Part shown: in pieces, positions 18,292-28,035 of the stretch | Layout: every line of letters starts with the position of its first letter | How positions within the stretch are numbered: the stretch's first letter is position 1 | Origin: Allochromatium palmeri | GTDB taxonomy: Bacteria > Pseudomonadota > Gammaproteobacteria > Chromatiales > Chromatiaceae | Length of the DNA stretch: 64,000 nucleotides | NCBI RefSeq assembly: GCF_009720725.1 | Contig: NZ_WNKT01000013.1 | Span: forward strand, 16,625 to 80,624 | Direction of reading: 5' to 3' | Notes under the pieces: generated by a model | What the model saw: only the letters and a program-made list of their open reading frames with translations | Told to the model about the DNA's origin: nothing | Database searches by the model: none | Program-made: the position numbers and the translations under genes

Positions 18292-20106
18292 TCAATCCGG
18301 ACCACCCGCCGTTTCATCGTCCATGGCACGGTGCTCACAGGGGCCGCGGCCGCGGCTCAGGTTACGCGCGCTGTTGATCAGGGCCACATGGGTGAAGGCG
18401 AGCGGAAAGTTGCCCATCAGGCGCCGTCTGTCGGGGTCGTACTCCTCGGATAAGAGACCGACATCGTTGCGAACCTCAAGAAGACGCTTGAACAGCTGGC
18501 GGGCCTCCTCTCGGCGCCCAGCCATGGCCAGATTGTCCACCAGCCAGAAGGAACATGGCAGGAAGGCGCCCTCCTCGATGCCGATGCCGTCGACGTCCGA
18601 GCCCCGGGCGTAGCGCATGACGAAGCCGTCCCAGGTCAGCTCCCGCTCCACCGCCTCCATGGTCGCGCGCACCCGGTGATCCTCAGGCGGCAGGAAGCCC
18701 ACCAGCGGTAGCATCAGGAGGCTCGCGTCCAGGGCCTTGCCGCCGTACTCCTGGACGAAGACGTTGCGCTCGCGATCGACGCCCCGGCTCAGAACCTCCG
18801 CGTGGATCTGATCGCGAATGCGGGCCCAGCGCTGCGCGGGCCCCGAAAGGCCGAAGCGCCGGACGGCCTTGACGGCCCGATCGAAGGCCACCCAGGCCAT
18901 GACCTTGGAATGGGTGAACGGCCGGCGCGGACCGCGGATCTCCCAGATCCCCTCGTCGGGCTCCTGCCAGCCTGTTTCGAGGAACTCCAACAGCGCCCGC
19001 TGCAGCGCCCAGACGTGCTCGCTCGAGCGCACGCCGGCGCGGTTCGTCACATGCAGGGCGTCGAAGATCTCGCCGTAGACGTCGAGCTGGAGTTGGGAAT
19101 GGGCGGCATTGCCGATGAGCACAGGTCCGATATCCTGGTAGCCGCCGAGCCAATCCAGCGCGTTCTCCTCGACCCGCCGCTCGCCGGCGATGCCGTAGAG
19201 GATCTGCAGATCCCGCGGCCGGCCGGCGGCGACCCGCAGCAGCCACTCGCGCCACGAGCGTGCCTCGTCCACATAGCCCGAGACGAGCAGGGCGTAGAGC
19301 GTGAAGGTGGCGTCGCGCAGCCAGCAGTAGCGGAAGTCGAAGCTGCGCCCACCCGACCAGCTCTCCGGCAGGCCCAGGGTGGGCGCGGCGATGATGCCGC
19401 CGGTGGGCGAGTAGGTGAGCGCCTTCAGCGTCAGAAGCGAGCGCTCGACGGCATCCGCGTAGTCGCCCCGATAGGTGGAGCGCCGGCTCCAGTCGCGCCA
19501 CCAAGCAGTGGTCATGTCACAGGCGGCAAGCGGATCGATGGGCAGCGGCGACCGCTGCTCGGACGGGAAGTAGGTCAGCACGAAGGCGGTGGTCTGCCCG
19601 GCACCCACATCGAACTCGCTGAGCGTGCGATAGTCCTCCCCCGTGAGCGGCGCCTGCGTGCGCAGTTCCAGGGAGTCCGGACCCGCAGTGGCGACGATGC
19701 CGCCTTCGATCGACTCTACCCAGGGCACCACGGCGCCGTAGTCGAAGCGCACGATCAGCTCCATGCGCATGGGCACCTGACCGGCCAGACCCTGAACCAC
19801 CCGCACCACATCGTGGCGCCCTTCCCAGTGGGGCATGCAGTCAGTGATACGCACCCGCCCGGAGGCGGTCTCGATCTCGGTCTCCAGCACCAGGGTGCCG
19901 TCGCGATAACGGCGACTGTGGTGGCGGATCTCCTCGCGCGGAGCGATGAGCCAGCGACCGTTCTCCGGACGACCCACCAAGGCACAGAAGCAGGCGGCCG
20001 AATCGAACCTCGGCAGACAGAGCCAGTCAATGGACCCATCGCAGCCGACCAGGGCGGCCCCGCGGGTGTTGCCGATCAGTGCATAGTCTTCGATGGACAG
20101 GGCCAT
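18292..20106 (-). CDS. Glycoside hydrolase family 15 protein (glucoamylase/trehalase-like)
   Basis: 604 residues, the usual length for bacterial GH15 enzymes, which hydrolyse alpha-glucosidic bonds with inversion on an (alpha/alpha)6 barrel. The N-terminal beta-sandwich starts with YALIGNTRGAALVGCDGSID, a family signature. The barrel includes the conserved stretches GGRSFDFRYCWLRDATFTLY (general-acid region) and QPDEGIWEIRGP. The C-terminal catalytic-base region lies in the EEGAFLPCSFWLVDNL segment. No signal peptide, so a cytoplasmic trehalase or glucoamylase acting on trehalose, maltodextrin or glycogen is likely. GGGAGA six bases upstream fits the ATG. Together with zwf and tal-tkt it suggests internal glucan use. 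Confidence 0.87.
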   Translation of the reverse strand: MALSIEDYALIGNTRGAALVGCDGSIDWLCLPRFDSAACFCALVGRPENGRWLIAPREEIRHHSRRYRDGTLVLETEIETASGRVRITDCMPHWEGRHDVVRVVQGLAGQVPMRMELIVRFDYGAVVPWVESIEGGIVATAGPDSLELRTQAPLTGEDYRTLSEFDVGAGQTTAFVLTYFPSEQRSPLPIDPLAACDMTTAWWRDWSRRSTYRGDYADAVERSLLTLKALTYSPTGGIIAAPTLGLPESWSGGRSFDFRYCWLRDATFTLYALLVSGYVDEARSWREWLLRVAAGRPRDLQILYGIAGERRVEENALDWLGGYQDIGPVLIGNAAHSQLQLDVYGEIFDALHVTNRAGVRSSEHVWALQRALLEFLETGWQEPDEGIWEIRGPRRPFTHSKVMAWVAFDRAVKAVRRFGLSGPAQRWARIRDQIHAEVLSRGVDRERNVFVQEYGGKALDASLLMLPLVGFLPPEDHRVRATMEAVERELTWDGFVMRYARGSDVDGIGIEEGAFLPCSFWLVDNLAMAGRREEARQLFKRLLEVRNDVGLLSEEYDPDRRRLMGNFPLAFTHVALINSARNLSRGRGPCEHRAMDDETAGGPD

Positions 20107-20584
20107 AGGCGTCTCCCAGGCTGAACCGATCGTGAATCCCGGAGCATGGCCGATCCCTGGAGGGGTCGCCGGCGCCTGTCGAGCACAGCGCGGCTCGGGG
20201 CATCATCAGGTCCAAAGCAACAACCCTACCAGCCCAGGCTTGGCGGCGGCATCGGTCGGACCAAGTCGCCTGGCTGAGTCCCGTTGTCCAGGCAGCACGT
20301 CGGTTGGGCCTATCCACCGCCGTCGGTTCAAATCCACCGTGGCGGCCCAGGGTGTTTCCGATCCTGGAGCGATTGGTCTTTATCGTGGCCGTCGAGGTGC
20401 AAATTCTTAGGCGATCTTCAGGAAAGACTCTGCGCATCCTACAAGGGTTTAGAAATTGCTTAACAGCAAAGGGTGAAAAATCCTATAAACCCTATAAATC
20501 CTGTCAAGAATTATGATATGGGGCGTAGAATAATCAACAGACCCAGTCTCGGAAGCGCCTCTCAATCTCCCCGGAGACTCAGCC
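20107..20584. other. Spacer between divergent genes, AT-rich in its right half
   Basis: About 480 bases without a gene. From 20400 the sequence becomes AT-rich and carries a short repeated phrase, CCTATAAACCCTATAAATCCTG near 20482, typical of intergenic repeats and suitable for the promoter of the diguanylate cyclase gene. A GGTTCAAATCC at 20325 imitates a tRNA T-loop but the flanking stem does not pair. Confidence 0.4.
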
Positions 20585-23314
20585 ATGCCCCTGCGTGACA
20601 ACGGCGGGAGATGGAACGAGCGTCATCGCCGCAACGCCCTACTGCTGATCGTTCTGCTGCTGGTTCTAGGGATCGCGGCCATCGGTTGGAGTGCCGAGGG
20701 CTTTCTGCGCCGCGACATCCGCGCCGCCACCCACGATAAGCTCACGGCGATCGCCGCGCTCAAGGCCGATCAGATCCAGGTCTGGCTCGCCGACAAACGC
20801 AAGAGCCTACAGGCGCTGTCCGGTTCGCCGCCGTTCCTGGCCGCGCTCGAGGAAGCGCTCGATCCCGCCACACCGGAGCCGGCGCGGCGGACCGCCGAGG
20901 CGCGGGTGACGGCTCGGCTCGAGGGCATGCGCCGGGCGAACGACTATGCCGCCATCCTGCTGCTCGACGAGCGCGCCCGGATCCAGCTCGGCGTCGGCCT
21001 GGCCGAGCCCCCGACCAACTGGTCCGCGCTCATCGCGACCCACCACACGCCAGGGGTGCACCTGCAGGACTTCGTTCGCGCGCCGACGGCGGACGGGGTC
21101 GGACGCATCGAACTCGGACTCTTCGCACGCCTGGAGCAGGCCGCCACCCCCTCGCCGCTCTGGATCTATCTGCGCATCGATCCCGAGCGCTTCCTCTACC
21201 CGTTGATCCAGCGCTGGCCGGTGCCGAGCGCGAGCGCCGAGACCCTGTTGATCCGCCGCGAGGGCGATGCGGTGGTCTTTCTCAACAGTCTGCGTCATCG
21301 CCCCGACACCGCGCTGCGTCTGCGCCTGTCGATGCGGCAGACGACCCTGCCGGCCGCCCAGGTTCTTGCCGGGCGCGAAGGCATCTTCGCCGGACGCGAC
21401 TATCGGGACGTGCCGGTGCTGAGCGTGCTGCGCCTGATCACCGGCACGCCCTGGGCCATGGTCGCCAAGGTCGACCGCGAGGAGGCCTATGCCAACCTGG
21501 CGACCTTGCGGGCCATGGCGGTGCGCGTGCTCGTCGCCTTCATCCTGATCGGCGCCGTGGCGTTGTGGCTGTGGTGGCGCGGTCAGCAGCAGGCACGTCG
21601 CGCCGAGTTGCTCGAGCGTGACCTGAAACAGCAACGCCTCGCCGAGCGCTTCGATTATCTCAGCCGCTACGCCAACGACGTCATCCTGCTGCTCGATGCC
21701 GAGGGCAAGGTGCTGGAGGCCAACGAGCGTGCCCTGAGCCACTATGGTTACAGCCGTCAGGCGTTTCGCCAGTTGCACCTCGACGACCTGCGCGCGCCGG
21801 GCGAGAGCGAGCGCCTAGCGCCCCTCTGGGCGCAGCTGCCGCAACGCGATTCGCTGGTCTATGAGGTTCTGCACCGGCGCCAGAACGGATCGGTCTTTCC
21901 GGTCGAGTGCAGCGTGCGGCGCATCGCGCAGGGCTCGACTCTGGTCTACCAGGAGATCATTCGCGACATCACCGAGCGCAAACGCGCCGAAGAGGCGCTG
22001 CATGAGCAGGAGCACATGCTCAACGACATGAGCACCATGGCCCACATCGGCGGCTGGCGTTTCGACCCAGCCACCGGCCAGGGCAGCTGGACGCCGGAAT
22101 GTGCCCGCATCCACGACCTGCCGGAGGATGCGCCCATCGATGTCGCCGCCGGCCTCGGCTACTACAAGGATGAGCATCGGCAGACCATCGAGGCGGCGGT
22201 GCGGGCCGCCGGCGAGGAGGGCCGCCCCTACGACCTGGAGCTCGAGATCGTCTCCGCCACCGGGCGGCGCAAATGGGTCCGCACCATCGGCCATCCGGTG
22301 CTGGAGCAGGGGCGTGTGACTCAGGTCTTTGGGGCTATTCAGGACATCACCGAGCGCAAGCGCGCCGAGCAGGCGTTGCGCGAAGCGCTCGACACCCGCG
22401 AGGCGGTCCTTCAGAGCATGAACGACGGCCTGGTGATCGCCGACCCCACGGGTATGATCATCGACATCAATCCCGCCGCCCTGCGCCTGCACGGCTTCAC
22501 CCGCAAGGACGAGGCACTGCGCGTACTCGCCGAGTATATCGACTTCTTCGAGGTGCGCGACCTCGCCGGCGAAGAGCAGCCGCCCGAGCGCTGGCCGATC
22601 TCCCGTGCCTACCAAGGCGAGGTCTTCACCCATCATGAGCTGCGGGTGCGCCGACGCGACACCGGCCAGACCTTCATCGGCAGCTACAGCGGCGCCCCGG
22701 TGCGCGACCCTCGGGGCCGGCTGCTGTTCGGCATCATCACCATCCGCGACATCACCGAGCAGAAGCTTGCCGAGGAGCAGATCCGCCAGCTCGCCTTTTA
22801 CGACCCGCTCACCGGGCTGGCCAATCGACGTCTGCTCGAGGAGCGGCTGGCGGTGGCCATGGCCCAGGTGAAGCGCCAAGGCGCCTGCCTCGCGGTGATG
22901 GTGCTCGACCTCGACCACTTCAAGGAGATCAACGACACGCTCGGCCATGCCACCGGGGATGCCCTGCTGGTGGAGGTGGCAAGGCGAATGCGCGATGCGG
23001 TGCGCGCCACCGACACGGTGGCGCGTAGCGGTGGCGACGAGTTCATCCTCGTCCTATCCGACGTGGAGTCCAAGGATGCGGCCTACTTGGCGGGGAAGCT
23101 GGTTGCGCGTCTCTCCGAGCCATTGCATCTGGAAAAGCAGACGCTCAGCGTCAGCTGCAGCCTCGGCATCACGCTCTCAACCGGAGACGGGGACACCGCC
23201 GACGCGCTGATCAGGCGCGCCGATACCGCCATGTACCAGGCCAAACAGGCCGGACGCAACCGCTATCAATTCTTCACCGAGGAGATGCAGCGCGAGACGC
23301 TGTCAACGGTCTGA
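20585..23314 (+). CDS. Membrane sensor diguanylate cyclase (sensor-PAS-PAS-PAS-GGDEF)
   Basis: 909 residues. It should make cyclic di-GMP from GTP in response to signals. TM1 at about 17-38, a periplasmic sensing domain to ~305 rich in aromatic and acidic residues, TM2 at ~310-330, then three PAS domains (about 350-470, 475-600 and 605-735), each ending in the D-I-T-E-R/Q-K linker. The GGDEF domain spans ~745-905 with an intact SGGDEF active site near residue 816, preceded by RATD, the RxxD inhibitory product-binding site. No EAL domain. GGAG ten bases upstream supports the ATG. No operon partner; convergent with the response regulator gene. Confidence 0.9.
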   Translation: MPLRDNGGRWNERHRRNALLLIVLLLVLGIAAIGWSAEGFLRRDIRAATHDKLTAIAALKADQIQVWLADKRKSLQALSGSPPFLAALEEALDPATPEPARRTAEARVTARLEGMRRANDYAAILLLDERARIQLGVGLAEPPTNWSALIATHHTPGVHLQDFVRAPTADGVGRIELGLFARLEQAATPSPLWIYLRIDPERFLYPLIQRWPVPSASAETLLIRREGDAVVFLNSLRHRPDTALRLRLSMRQTTLPAAQVLAGREGIFAGRDYRDVPVLSVLRLITGTPWAMVAKVDREEAYANLATLRAMAVRVLVAFILIGAVALWLWWRGQQQARRAELLERDLKQQRLAERFDYLSRYANDVILLLDAEGKVLEANERALSHYGYSRQAFRQLHLDDLRAPGESERLAPLWAQLPQRDSLVYEVLHRRQNGSVFPVECSVRRIAQGSTLVYQEIIRDITERKRAEEALHEQEHMLNDMSTMAHIGGWRFDPATGQGSWTPECARIHDLPEDAPIDVAAGLGYYKDEHRQTIEAAVRAAGEEGRPYDLELEIVSATGRRKWVRTIGHPVLEQGRVTQVFGAIQDITERKRAEQALREALDTREAVLQSMNDGLVIADPTGMIIDINPAALRLHGFTRKDEALRVLAEYIDFFEVRDLAGEEQPPERWPISRAYQGEVFTHHELRVRRRDTGQTFIGSYSGAPVRDPRGRLLFGIITIRDITEQKLAEEQIRQLAFYDPLTGLANRRLLEERLAVAMAQVKRQGACLAVMVLDLDHFKEINDTLGHATGDALLVEVARRMRDAVRATDTVARSGGDEFILVLSDVESKDAAYLAGKLVARLSEPLHLEKQTLSVSCSLGITLSTGDGDTADALIRRADTAMYQAKQAGRNRYQFFTEEMQRETLSTV

Positions 23315-23407
23315 TTGGGGGATAGCAGCGACATTCCGCACCCGCTCACCTGAGCGCAGGATTTCACCCGCCTGCGGTTGCGTACAACCCCTGTCCCAAT
23401 CTTGCCG

Positions 23408-24841
23408 TCAGCCCGACGGCGGATGGACGCCGTCGCCCTGTGTCTCATGGTCCTTGAGTCCGTATTTCTGGATCCGGTAACGCAGGGTCTCGCGGGTCGT
23501 GCCCAGGGCGCGCGCGGCGGCGGTGACATTGTGGCCGCTGCGCTCCAGGGCCGTGCGAATGATGAAGCAATCCATTTCGTCCAGGGCCATGCTGCCGTCG
23601 AGCGGAATGGTCAGCCGATCGCCGTCGACGCCCGGCCCGGCCCTGTCCTCGGGGCTCGGCGTCAGGCCGCTGCCGAGCTGCATCCACTCGATCGAGAACC
23701 GCTCGCCACGGGCGAGGAGCACGGCGCGCTCGACGACGTTGCGTAGCTCGCGCACGTTGCCGGGCCAGCTGTACGCGCGCATCCGCTCGTAGACCGCCTC
23801 CGGGATCTCGCGCACACGGCTGCCGGAGCGGGCGTTGTACTCCTCGACCAGCACCGGCACGATCTGGCGCAAATCCTCGAGCCGCTCACGTAGCGGCGGC
23901 AGGTCGAGACGGAAGACGCTGAGTCGATGGTAGAGATCGCTGCGGAAGTCGCCGTCACGCACGCGCTGCTCCAGGTTGCGGTTGCTCGCGGCGATGACTT
24001 GCACATCCACGTCGACCGTCTTCTCCGCACCGAGGCGGCGGACACGGCGGTCTTCCAGCACCGTGAGCAGCTTGGTTTGCAGCTCGAGATCCATCTCGGC
24101 GATCTCGTCGAGAAACAGGGTTCCTTCGTGGGCCTGCTCCAGATAGCCGCGGTGGCGCCCCTTGGCGCCGGTGAAGGCCCCGGACTCATGCCCGAACAGC
24201 TCGGACTCCAGCAGCTCGCGCGGCAGCGCGGCACAGTTGACCTCGATCATGGGTCCGTCGGCCCTGGGGCCGGAATGATGCAGGATGCGCGCGACCAGCC
24301 CCTTGCCGACACCGGTCTCGCCGCCGATGACCAGGGCGCTGAAGGGAACCTCGGCGAGCCGCCCGATCATCTCGCGCGTGGTGCGCGTGATCGCGCTGGA
24401 ACCGATATAGGATTCCACGCCATAGCGGCGACCGCGATCCCGGCTCTCGCTGCGCAGACGCCGTTGCGCCGCGGCGGCGCGGCGGGCCCCGGAGACCACC
24501 AGTTCCAAGCGCGCCAGCGCACAGGGCTTCTCCAGGAAATCGTAGGCGCCCAGACGCAAGGCCCGCACCGAATCGGAGACGCCGCCGTAACCGGTCAGCA
24601 GAATCCACTCGCCGGTGATCTTCGCCTGCCGCACGGCCTCCAGCAGATCCAGCACGTTGCCGTCCGGGAGGCTCATGTCGGCCAGGATGACCTGCGGTTC
24701 GAGACGTTCGTCGAGCAGCCGCCGACGGGCCTCGCCCAGGGTCGTCGCGTGCTCGGCGTCCCAGCCCTTGCCGGTGAAGTGCCGGGTCAGCTCCTGGCCG
24801 AATGCCTCGTCGTCTTCGATGATCAGCAGCGAATTGCCCAT
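23408..24841 (-). CDS. Sigma-54-dependent response regulator (NtrC family)
   Basis: 477 residues: receiver domain (1-115) with D10/D11, phospho-acceptor D55 in LADMSLPDG and K105 in EKP; AAA+ domain (about 150-390) with Walker A GETGVGKG and the sigma-54 contact loop GAFTGAKG; and a Fis-type helix-turn-helix at the C-terminus (AARALGTTRETLRYRIQKYG). It activates promoters read by RpoN. The kinase partner may be the hybrid kinase encoded next on the same strand at 25118, 277 bases upstream, but that kinase carries its own receiver. GAGGAGA lies 13 bases before the ATG, a little far. Confidence 0.93.
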   Translation of the reverse strand: MGNSLLIIEDDEAFGQELTRHFTGKGWDAEHATTLGEARRRLLDERLEPQVILADMSLPDGNVLDLLEAVRQAKITGEWILLTGYGGVSDSVRALRLGAYDFLEKPCALARLELVVSGARRAAAAQRRLRSESRDRGRRYGVESYIGSSAITRTTREMIGRLAEVPFSALVIGGETGVGKGLVARILHHSGPRADGPMIEVNCAALPRELLESELFGHESGAFTGAKGRHRGYLEQAHEGTLFLDEIAEMDLELQTKLLTVLEDRRVRRLGAEKTVDVDVQVIAASNRNLEQRVRDGDFRSDLYHRLSVFRLDLPPLRERLEDLRQIVPVLVEEYNARSGSRVREIPEAVYERMRAYSWPGNVRELRNVVERAVLLARGERFSIEWMQLGSGLTPSPEDRAGPGVDGDRLTIPLDGSMALDEMDCFIIRTALERSGHNVTAAARALGTTRETLRYRIQKYGLKDHETQGDGVHPPSG

Positions 24842-24898
24842 CAGGGTCTGGTCTCCTCTGGGTAACTGTTCGATAACAAGCGATCCATCTTAGCCCCT

Positions 24899-24951
24899 CT
24901 TCCCTCGCGGGAGAGGGGTTGGGGAGAGGGGTTGGGGAGAGGGGGAGAAAG
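24899..24951. repeat. Short tandem repeat GGGGTTGGGGAGA
   Basis: Between the response regulator and kinase genes, GAGAGGGGTTGGG is repeated about two and a half times after a CCCCTCTTCCCTCGCGGGAGAGGGG palindrome-like segment. This is the common G-rich intergenic repeat of many proteobacteria. The rest of the 277-base gap holds no gene. Confidence 0.5.
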
Positions 24952-25117
24952 GACCGCAATGGCCAAGTTGTTTTCGAGCCGTTACTTAGCGGTCGGGATG
25001 GGGCGCGACGGCACCCATCGGACACGGGGGCTTTTGAACCGCCCGCCGGTTCTTATCCACCAACTCCAACACGCACCCGACACGCCTCCGGGCGAGGCTG
25101 GGACCAGACGCGGCGAC

Positions 25118-27850
25118 CTACTCCAGGATCCGCCTGAGATCGGCGAGGCCGACGGGCTTGAGGAGATGCGCGTCGAACAGGTCCGCCTCCTTGCCGAGGG
25201 CGATCGCAGCATAGCCGGACACCGCAACCAGCCTGAACCCTTGGCGCTCGGGGAGCTCGGCCAGACGACGCGCGACCTCGATGCCGTCGAGATCGGGCAG
25301 TCCGATGTCGAGCAGGATCAGGTCCGGGCGCACCTGGGGCACCGCCTCCAGCGCCTCTCCTCCACTCAAGGCGCCCGAGACCGCATGACCGAGCGCAACC
25401 AGTAGCTCGCTCGTCGCCTCGACCACCTCCGGGCTATCATCGACGACCAGTACCCGTCTGCGGACCGCGGCCGTTCTGCCGGGGACGTTGTCGACAGCCG
25501 CGGTCATCTCGGCCGGTGGCTCGGCAGCGAGCGGGAAGGTCAGCGTGACGCGACTGCCAAGGCCGACACCGGCGCTGTGGACCGCGACACGGCCGCCATG
25601 CAGCCCGACCAGGTTCTTCACCAGGGTCAGTCCCAACCCCAGGCCACCCTCGGCGCGCGCCAGCGAACGCGGTCCCTGCACAAAGGGCTCGAACAGCGAT
25701 GGGATGGTCTCCGCCGAGATGCCCTGACCGTTGTCCTCGACCATGATCCTGGCGGTGTCCTCGTGCCGGGTCAAGGTGACACCGATGCGCCCACCCGGAT
25801 CCGTGTACTTGACGGCATTGTGCAGCACATTGCTCAGCACCTGGACCAGCCGCGTGGCATCGCCGCGCACCGGCACCGGATCCGCCGGCAGATCGAGCAC
25901 GAGTTCATGCCCGCGCGTGCGGACTTCGCGCTCCACGACCTCCAAGGCCTCGCGCACCAGCGCTCCCAGATCCTGCCGCGCCGGCTGTAGCTCGATGGAG
26001 CCCCGGGTGATGCGGGCGACATCCAGCAGGTCATGCACCAAGCGCTCCAGGTGACGTGACTGGCGATCGATCACCCCGTAGGCCCAATCGAGCGTGGCCT
26101 GATCCCGGTTGCCCAGGGCAAGCCGATCCAGGGCATGGCGCATCGGCGCCAAGGGGTTGCGTAGCTCGTGACCGAGCATCGCCAGGAAGGTGTTCTTGCG
26201 TCGGTCGATCTCGGCGAGTTGCTCGGTCTGTTCGCGCAGATTCGTCTGCAGGGCCTGCTGCTCGCTCACATCGAGCGCGAGCGAGAGGACCGAGACCAAG
26301 CGGCCGTCGCTGTCGCGCAGGACCGAGTTGTACCATTCACACCAGATGGTCGTGCCGTTCCGGCGCTGGTTGAGATGCAGACAGTGATTGTGCTCGACTT
26401 GGCCCTCGACCAAGGCGTCGATCATGTCCGCGAACGGCTCGCGCTCCTCTTCGGGAAACAGACCCAGGGCATGCAGCGAGCGGTTCAGGGCCTCGGCTTC
26501 GGTCCAACCGAACACCCGCTCCGCCGCGGGCGACCAGCGCAGGATGGCGGTATCGGCCGACCACTCCATGGACGCGACCGGCGACTTGTCGACATGCAGC
26601 TTGAGCCGCTCCAGGGTGTCGCGGTACCGCCATTCGGCCTGCGTGGCGCGGGTCACATCGGCCAGGATACCGACGCAGCCATAGACGTCGCCGGTCTCGT
26701 TGCGCAAGGGTGCGGCGGACGCGATCAGGTGCTTGACCTCGCCGTCGGCGAAGAGGACGTCCTCCTCGAAACTGTGCACCGACTCGCCGGTGCGCGCCGC
26801 TCTCTGCATGGGCAGCTCGGCGGACGCGAGCTCACGCCCCGCGTGGAAGACCCGAAACGCCAGCGCGGTGGCATCGGGGCCGGACAGGGACGGGTTGGTG
26901 TGCTCGGGCAGGCGCAGGATCTCGGCGCCGGCGCGGTTCATGTCCATGTTGCGGCACTCGCGGTCTCGACCGAGATAGATACCCACGGGCGCGGCCTCGA
27001 AGACTGCGCGCAGCTCGGCCGCCCGCGCCCGGTTCTCGGCATTGAGTCGCTCGATGGTCTCCTCGTTGCGGCGCCGCTCGGTGATGTCGACGACCAGCAC
27101 GAAGAAGCCGGTGACACGCCCGTTCTCCTGCCGGTCCGGGATGTACTCGACCTGGCAGCAGCGGGTGCCGGCCCCCTGGTAGGGCAGCCAGGCGTCGAAG
27201 GCGATGCCCTCGCCCGCCAGCGCCCGCTCCATGCGCGGGCGAACCAGCTCGAAGGCCTCCCGACCGAGGATCTCGGCGACTGGCTTGCCCAGGATCTCCG
27301 CCCGATCGAGACCGAACCAACGCTCGTAGGCCGCGTTGTTGAAGCGGTAGCACAGGGACGCATCGACGCGCGCGATCAGCGCCGGCAGCGCATCCGTGAC
27401 TTGGCGCAGGGTGCGCTCGCTGTCGGCGAGCGCCAGCTCGGCGTGCTTGCGCGCGGTCATCTCGGAAAAGGTGATGACGACCCCGTTGATCGGCGTGGTC
27501 TTGGTGCAATAGGGCAGCAGACGGCGCAGATACCAGTGGCCCTGCTCGCTGTGGACCTCGCGCGGTTCGACCGCGGCTCCCGCCAGCACCAGGGTCGCGT
27601 CATCGAGCAGATCCGGATCCTCGAAGCCCCAGCCGAGATCCTTCAGCGGGCGACCGACATCGCTCGGGCCGAGCCGCAGCAGGACGTCGGTCGCCGGGGT
27701 CCAGCGACGGATACACAAACGCGGATCGAGAAACAGGGTGGGCACCTCACTGCTCACCAGGAGGTTGTTGAGATCGTCGTTGATCTCTTCCAGCTCGCGG
27801 ATCTTTTCCGTGAGCTGGGCGTTCATGGCGATCAGCGCTTCGTTGAGCAC
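25118..27850 (-). CDS. Hybrid histidine kinase with PAS domains, descended from a CheB-CheR-PAS protein
   Basis: 910 residues from a GTG at 27850 that has AAGGAGG eight bases upstream; an ATG at 27955 in frame is possible but less well placed. The first ~110 residues (MNAQLTEKIRELEEINDDLN and the following LFLDPRLCIRRWTPAT) match the linker and PAS region of CheB-CheR-PAS fusions, yet the methylesterase and methyltransferase domains are missing. Three further PAS domains follow, then HisKA (GHELRNPLAPMRHAL), HATPase with N box NVLHNAVKY and G boxes DNGQGIS and GLGLGLTLVK, and a C-terminal receiver with DD, LLDIGLPDLDG and a Lys. No transmembrane segment, so it senses cytoplasmic cues. Confidence 0.88.
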   Translation of the reverse strand: MLNEALIAMNAQLTEKIRELEEINDDLNNLLVSSEVPTLFLDPRLCIRRWTPATDVLLRLGPSDVGRPLKDLGWGFEDPDLLDDATLVLAGAAVEPREVHSEQGHWYLRRLLPYCTKTTPINGVVITFSEMTARKHAELALADSERTLRQVTDALPALIARVDASLCYRFNNAAYERWFGLDRAEILGKPVAEILGREAFELVRPRMERALAGEGIAFDAWLPYQGAGTRCCQVEYIPDRQENGRVTGFFVLVVDITERRRNEETIERLNAENRARAAELRAVFEAAPVGIYLGRDRECRNMDMNRAGAEILRLPEHTNPSLSGPDATALAFRVFHAGRELASAELPMQRAARTGESVHSFEEDVLFADGEVKHLIASAAPLRNETGDVYGCVGILADVTRATQAEWRYRDTLERLKLHVDKSPVASMEWSADTAILRWSPAAERVFGWTEAEALNRSLHALGLFPEEEREPFADMIDALVEGQVEHNHCLHLNQRRNGTTIWCEWYNSVLRDSDGRLVSVLSLALDVSEQQALQTNLREQTEQLAEIDRRKNTFLAMLGHELRNPLAPMRHALDRLALGNRDQATLDWAYGVIDRQSRHLERLVHDLLDVARITRGSIELQPARQDLGALVREALEVVEREVRTRGHELVLDLPADPVPVRGDATRLVQVLSNVLHNAVKYTDPGGRIGVTLTRHEDTARIMVEDNGQGISAETIPSLFEPFVQGPRSLARAEGGLGLGLTLVKNLVGLHGGRVAVHSAGVGLGSRVTLTFPLAAEPPAEMTAAVDNVPGRTAAVRRRVLVVDDSPEVVEATSELLVALGHAVSGALSGGEALEAVPQVRPDLILLDIGLPDLDGIEVARRLAELPERQGFRLVAVSGYAAIALGKEADLFDAHLLKPVGLADLRRILE

Positions 27851-28035
27851 GTGTGGCTCCTCCTTGGCGACCTCCAGTACCTTATTGGTAAAGCACCGCT
27901 TCTCGTTCGTCGAAGTACCAACATGGAGGATCGTCTCATCAAATGGTCTCGCCATCGGAGAAGCACTCGGAAGCTTGATCGGGCAATGCGCTGTAACAGG
28001 CAGCGCCCCGTACCGTCCGCGCGGATGAAAACGCT

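Noticed and set aside
20310..20350. tRNA-like T-loop (GGTTCAAATCC) followed by a GC-rich end
   Set aside because: The five-base T-stem does not pair (GTCGG against CCACC) and no acceptor, D or anticodon arm can be drawn around it.
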